From contig SVFT01000003.1 of assembly GCA_015056735.1 (NCBI GenBank), positions 162,178 to 226,177 of the forward strand: DNA of 64,000 nucleotides. The letters run 5' to 3'. The translations under genes were made by a program, and so were the position numbers. The DNA is from Lachnospiraceae bacterium. GTDB lineage: Bacteria; Bacillota; Clostridia; Lachnospirales; Lachnospiraceae. A model generated the notes under the pieces. That model had not been told where the DNA came from. It did no database searches and saw only the letters and a list, made by a program, of their open reading frames with translations. Positions 61,653 through 64,000 of this stretch are shown in pieces; within the stretch, counting starts at the first letter, position 1; the number at the start of each line of letters is the position of its first letter.

Positions 61653-62948
61653 ATGAGAAACGAAAACAATATCAGTATACCCCACATGAAAAAATTCCGC
61701 ATCATCACGATCCTCCTCGCACTTGTCATGCTGTGGATCGCGATTGGGATCACCTGCTACGCCAAAACCGATTCCGGCGTACGGTCTTCGCTGTCGAGAA
61801 AAGGGTGCAGGCTCGAGCAGGCTGTGATCCTGAGCAGGCACAATATCCGCTCGCCGCTCTCCGGGAACGGTTCTGCCCTTGACGCCCTGACGCCGCATGA
61901 GTGGTTTGCATGGTCATCCAAGGCAAGTGAACTTTCCGTCAGGGGCGGGATCCTGGAAGCCGAGATGGGTCAGTATTTCAGAAAATGGCTTGAAGCGGAA
62001 GGCCTTTTTACGCCAAACGAGCAGCCGGAAGAACAGGCCGTGCGCATCTATGCCAACTCCAAGCAGCGGACGATCGCCACAGCGCGGTTCTTTGCCGCAA
62101 GCCTCCTTCCCGTATCCAACACGCCCGTGGAATACCACTGCGCATTTGATACGATGGATTCCGTATTCAATCCCGTTTTTACAGATATGTCTGATGAATA
62201 TGCTGCTGCCGCGAACGAAGAGGTCCACCGGCTCTATGATGAGAAGATCGCAGCGCTTGCCGATAACTATACGCGCATCTTTGACGTCCTTGATATTAGT
62301 GAGTCCAAAGCATATAAGTCAGGCGTTTTTACAGGATTTTCGACAGATGACAGCGTTTTTTCTTTTGAATTGGGAAAAGAGCCTGCCGTAAGCGGCTCGC
62401 TTAAGACGGCATGCCAGATCAGCGATGCCTTAGTACTGCAGTATTATGAAGAGCCCGATCCGCAAAAAGCTGCTTTCGGGCACATTCTGTCCGATGCGGA
62501 CTGGGAAGCGGTTGCGGAGATCAAAGATGTGTATGGAGACGTCCTTTTCTCAGCACCACGTATCGCAGCGCATGTAGCGCATCCGCTTCTTGCAGAGATG
62601 CATAGGGAACTCCGGACCGAAGGCCGTAAATTCACATTCTTATGCGGCCACGACTCCAACCTTGCAAGCGTGCTTGCCGCGCTCGGTGCAGAAGATTACA
62701 GCCTTCCGGATACGATCGAGAAAAGGACTCCCATCGGCGCCAAGCTTGTGATCAGCAAATGGGACCATAACGGCAGGAAACTGATCAGCCTCGACCTTGT
62801 TTATCAGAAAACGGAGCAGCTGCGCGGGCTTTCCCTGCTTGATATCAGCAACCCGCCCGCGATATACAGCCTCAGGCTGAAAGGCCTTGCCGCCGACAAG
62901 AACGGCATGTATAAAGCGGAAGATATACTCTCGCGCTTTGCAAAATGA
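61653..62948 (+). CDS. Histidine acid phosphatase, glucose-1-phosphatase (Agp)-like
   Basis: 431 residues. The true start may be the Met at residue 12 (61686), giving a signal peptide KKFRIITILLALVMLWIAIGITCYA-type; shown here only by its hydrophobic core after MKK. The phosphohistidine motif is ILSRHNIRSPLSG (RHNxR, as in Agp, rather than the RHGxR of phytases). The matching STPHEW-like segment LTPHEWFAW and GGILEAEMGQYFRKWLEAEG follow. The proton-donor motif is LCGHDSNLAS. It should dephosphorylate sugar phosphates or phytate outside the cell. The stop codon TGA is the first three bases of repeat copy 5. Confidence 0.88.
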   Translation: MRNENNISIPHMKKFRIITILLALVMLWIAIGITCYAKTDSGVRSSLSRKGCRLEQAVILSRHNIRSPLSGNGSALDALTPHEWFAWSSKASELSVRGGILEAEMGQYFRKWLEAEGLFTPNEQPEEQAVRIYANSKQRTIATARFFAASLLPVSNTPVEYHCAFDTMDSVFNPVFTDMSDEYAAAANEEVHRLYDEKIAALADNYTRIFDVLDISESKAYKSGVFTGFSTDDSVFSFELGKEPAVSGSLKTACQISDALVLQYYEEPDPQKAAFGHILSDADWEAVAEIKDVYGDVLFSAPRIAAHVAHPLLAEMHRELRTEGRKFTFLCGHDSNLASVLAALGAEDYSLPDTIEKRTPIGAKLVISKWDHNGRKLISLDLVYQKTEQLRGLSLLDISNPPAIYSLRLKGLAADKNGMYKAEDILSRFAK

Positions 62949-63013
62949 GCCACCTACCCCGTCCCCTTGGCTCACCCAAAATGGACCAGGGGGACGGGGT
63001 GCCTGGCTCATTT
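62945..63013. repeat. G-rich palindromic repeat, copy 5 (left flank of the transposase)
   Basis: An interrupted palindrome whose arms read ATGAGCCACCTACCCCGTCC on the left and the complement to TGGCTCAT on the right, with mismatches and an inner loop containing AAAATGGACC. It supplies the phosphatase stop codon and lies 85 bp before the transposase gene. It is in the same orientation as copy 6. Confidence 0.9.
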
Positions 63014-63098
63014 TCAAAAAACATATTGATTTCCTGATTCAACACATATATAATTCAATACACAATTCTATCATTTCGATTCGAAAGCAGGAGTAAAT

Positions 63099-63869
63099 AT
63101 GCCAAGAAAAGCCAGGATCATCAGTCCAACCGGCATATATCACATCACGCTTCGTTCTGTTAATCAGCACATCATCTTTGAAGAAGACTTCGACTATCGA
63201 AAATTCCTTTTCATCTTATCTGATTGCAAGAAAAAACATGAAGTTGAGATATATGGCTATTGTCTGATGGATAACCACATTCACATTTTGCTCTATTCGC
63301 CACCGGACAGGCTTGCAGGCTTTTTTCAAAGTCTTGGTACAAGATTTGTCCACTGGTATAATGCAAAATACATCCGATCAGGTCATCTCTTTCAGGAGCG
63401 TTTCCACAGTACAGTCATCATCACCAATACACAATTTCTGTCTGCGCTTCTCTATATCCACAACAATCCCGTTAAAGCAAACATGTGTCGCTTCCCATCC
63501 GAATACCGATGGAGCAGTTTCAATACGTATTGCGGCAGATCTGATTCTCTGGTCAATATAGCATTTGCTCAGCGCATTCTCGGAGGGGAAAAAAACCTGC
63601 TCCACTATTTTGCAAAGAAATCCGACTCTCTCGATTTCTCACGCTTTGACGATGACCATCCGGCGATCAATCATTTTATTACAGACGAAAATGCCAAAGC
63701 TATCTTCAAGTCTATAACAAATCTTGAATCATCATCCGCTGTCGTCCACATGGAAAAAGCAAGAAGAAATGAATATGTCAGGCAGCTCCACCAGAACGGA
63801 TTATCGATCAAGCAGGTTGCGCGTCTGATGGATGTTTCTGTCAGCACAGTGAAGCGTTTATGCAAATGA
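63099..63869 (+). CDS. REP-associated tyrosine transposase (RAYT, Y1 family)
   Basis: 256 residues. Single-stranded-DNA HUH nuclease related to IS200/IS605 TnpA: HUH motif in LMDNHIHILLY (His60, His62), catalytic Tyr119 in LLYIHNNPVKA, plus FHSTVI and YRWSSFNTY. The first residues PRKARIISPTGIYHITLRS are typical of RAYT proteins. A C-terminal helix-turn-helix (NGLSIKQVARLMDVSVSTVK) probably binds the repeat DNA. The gene is visibly A+T-richer than its neighbours and is flanked by two repeat copies, so it looks like an acquired element. The start follows GCAGGAG. Confidence 0.93.
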   Translation: MPRKARIISPTGIYHITLRSVNQHIIFEEDFDYRKFLFILSDCKKKHEVEIYGYCLMDNHIHILLYSPPDRLAGFFQSLGTRFVHWYNAKYIRSGHLFQERFHSTVIITNTQFLSALLYIHNNPVKANMCRFPSEYRWSSFNTYCGRSDSLVNIAFAQRILGGEKNLLHYFAKKSDSLDFSRFDDDHPAINHFITDENAKAIFKSITNLESSSAVVHMEKARRNEYVRQLHQNGLSIKQVARLMDVSVSTVKRLCK

Positions 63870-63923
63870 GCCACCTACCCCGTCCCCTAGGTCCATTTTG
63901 AGGGTGAGCCAGGGGGACGGGGT
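63866..63923. repeat. G-rich palindromic repeat, copy 6 (right flank of the transposase)
   Basis: ATGAGCCACCTACCCCGTCC followed by TAGGTCCATTTT, then GTGAGCCAGGGGGACGGGGT. The TGA at 63867-63869 is the stop codon of the transposase gene. The same left-arm sequence begins copy 5, so the gene is bracketed by direct copies. Confidence 0.9.
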
Positions 63924-63974
63924 CAATGTCATTTAGATAAGAACTCTCATTCTTTCAACAGAATATATTTCCAA

Positions 63975-64000
63975 AATCAGAGGTGAAAAAGCCTCTGATT
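63975..64000. terminator. Perfect inverted repeat at the window end, probable terminator
   Basis: AATCAGAGG (63975-63983) and CCTCTGATT (63992-64000) with an 8-base loop. The run that would follow lies outside the window, so direction and function cannot be settled. Confidence 0.55.

Noticed and set aside
61518..61898. N-terminal extension of the DUF1848 frame
   Set aside because: It runs antisense over the start of the phosphatase gene and through repeat copy 4; the ATG at 61517 follows GGAGG.

Overview
The window looks like chromosomal DNA of a Gram-positive anaerobe of the Clostridia, most likely a Lachnospiraceae-type bacterium. The grounds are purine-rich GGAGG ribosome sites, moderate G+C, Wzm/Wzt polysaccharide export beside dTDP-rhamnose genes, GH25 muramidases, a CotH kinase, split transketolase and HD-GYP signalling proteins. 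The species cannot be named from sequence alone. Most genes are on the minus strand. No rRNA, tRNA or CRISPR array was seen.

1-22.1 kb is a cell-surface glycan region. A minus-strand operon starting near 10.7 kb runs GH25 muramidase, rfbB, rfbA, second GH25, rfbC, Wzm permease, Wzt ATPase with a C-terminal sugar-binding-type domain, and a methyltransferase-kinase that leaves the window. The last two resemble the WbdD/Wzt chain-termination and export pair. Next come an SMR-type pair (ArnE/F-like flippase candidates), a plus-strand GtrII-like glucosyltransferase and a degenerate SGNH protein. A second minus operon (22.1 to 14.2 kb) carries an acyltransferase, two membrane proteins, a UDP-sugar epimerase, CotH, a GtrB-like GT2 enzyme and an intact SGNH hydrolase.

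22-29.3 kb holds a PAS protein, a YhaN/YhaO (SbcCD-like) nuclease pair, aroF and pheA. In front of pheA lies a complete transcription attenuator: a 27-codon leader peptide with five Phe codons in six, an antiterminator hairpin and a competing terminator. 29.3-39.3 kb has an E2-like acyltransferase without its catalytic His, then a signalling operon: HD-GYP, giant hybrid kinase with sensory propellers, response regulator, and a degenerate HD-GYP fusion.

39.4-40.9 kb carries metY behind a leader with a 22-codon ORF containing five Met and three Cys codons, a candidate new Cys/Met-responsive attenuator. 41-57 kb is a sugar-acid catabolic locus: sugar ABC importer, KDPG/KDPGal aldolase, galactonate dehydratase, dehydrogenase, KDG kinase, glycerate kinase, cyclase-family hydrolase, tartronate semialdehyde reductase and split transketolase, with IclR and GntR regulators and well-defined promoters and operators. 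57-64 kb has an FGGY kinase, a BtpA-family protein, a broken PAS gene, a DUF1848 protein, a glucose-1-phosphatase-like enzyme and a REP-associated tyrosine transposase. A G-rich palindromic repeat family occurs six times between 40.9 and 63.9 kb, and two copies flank the transposase.
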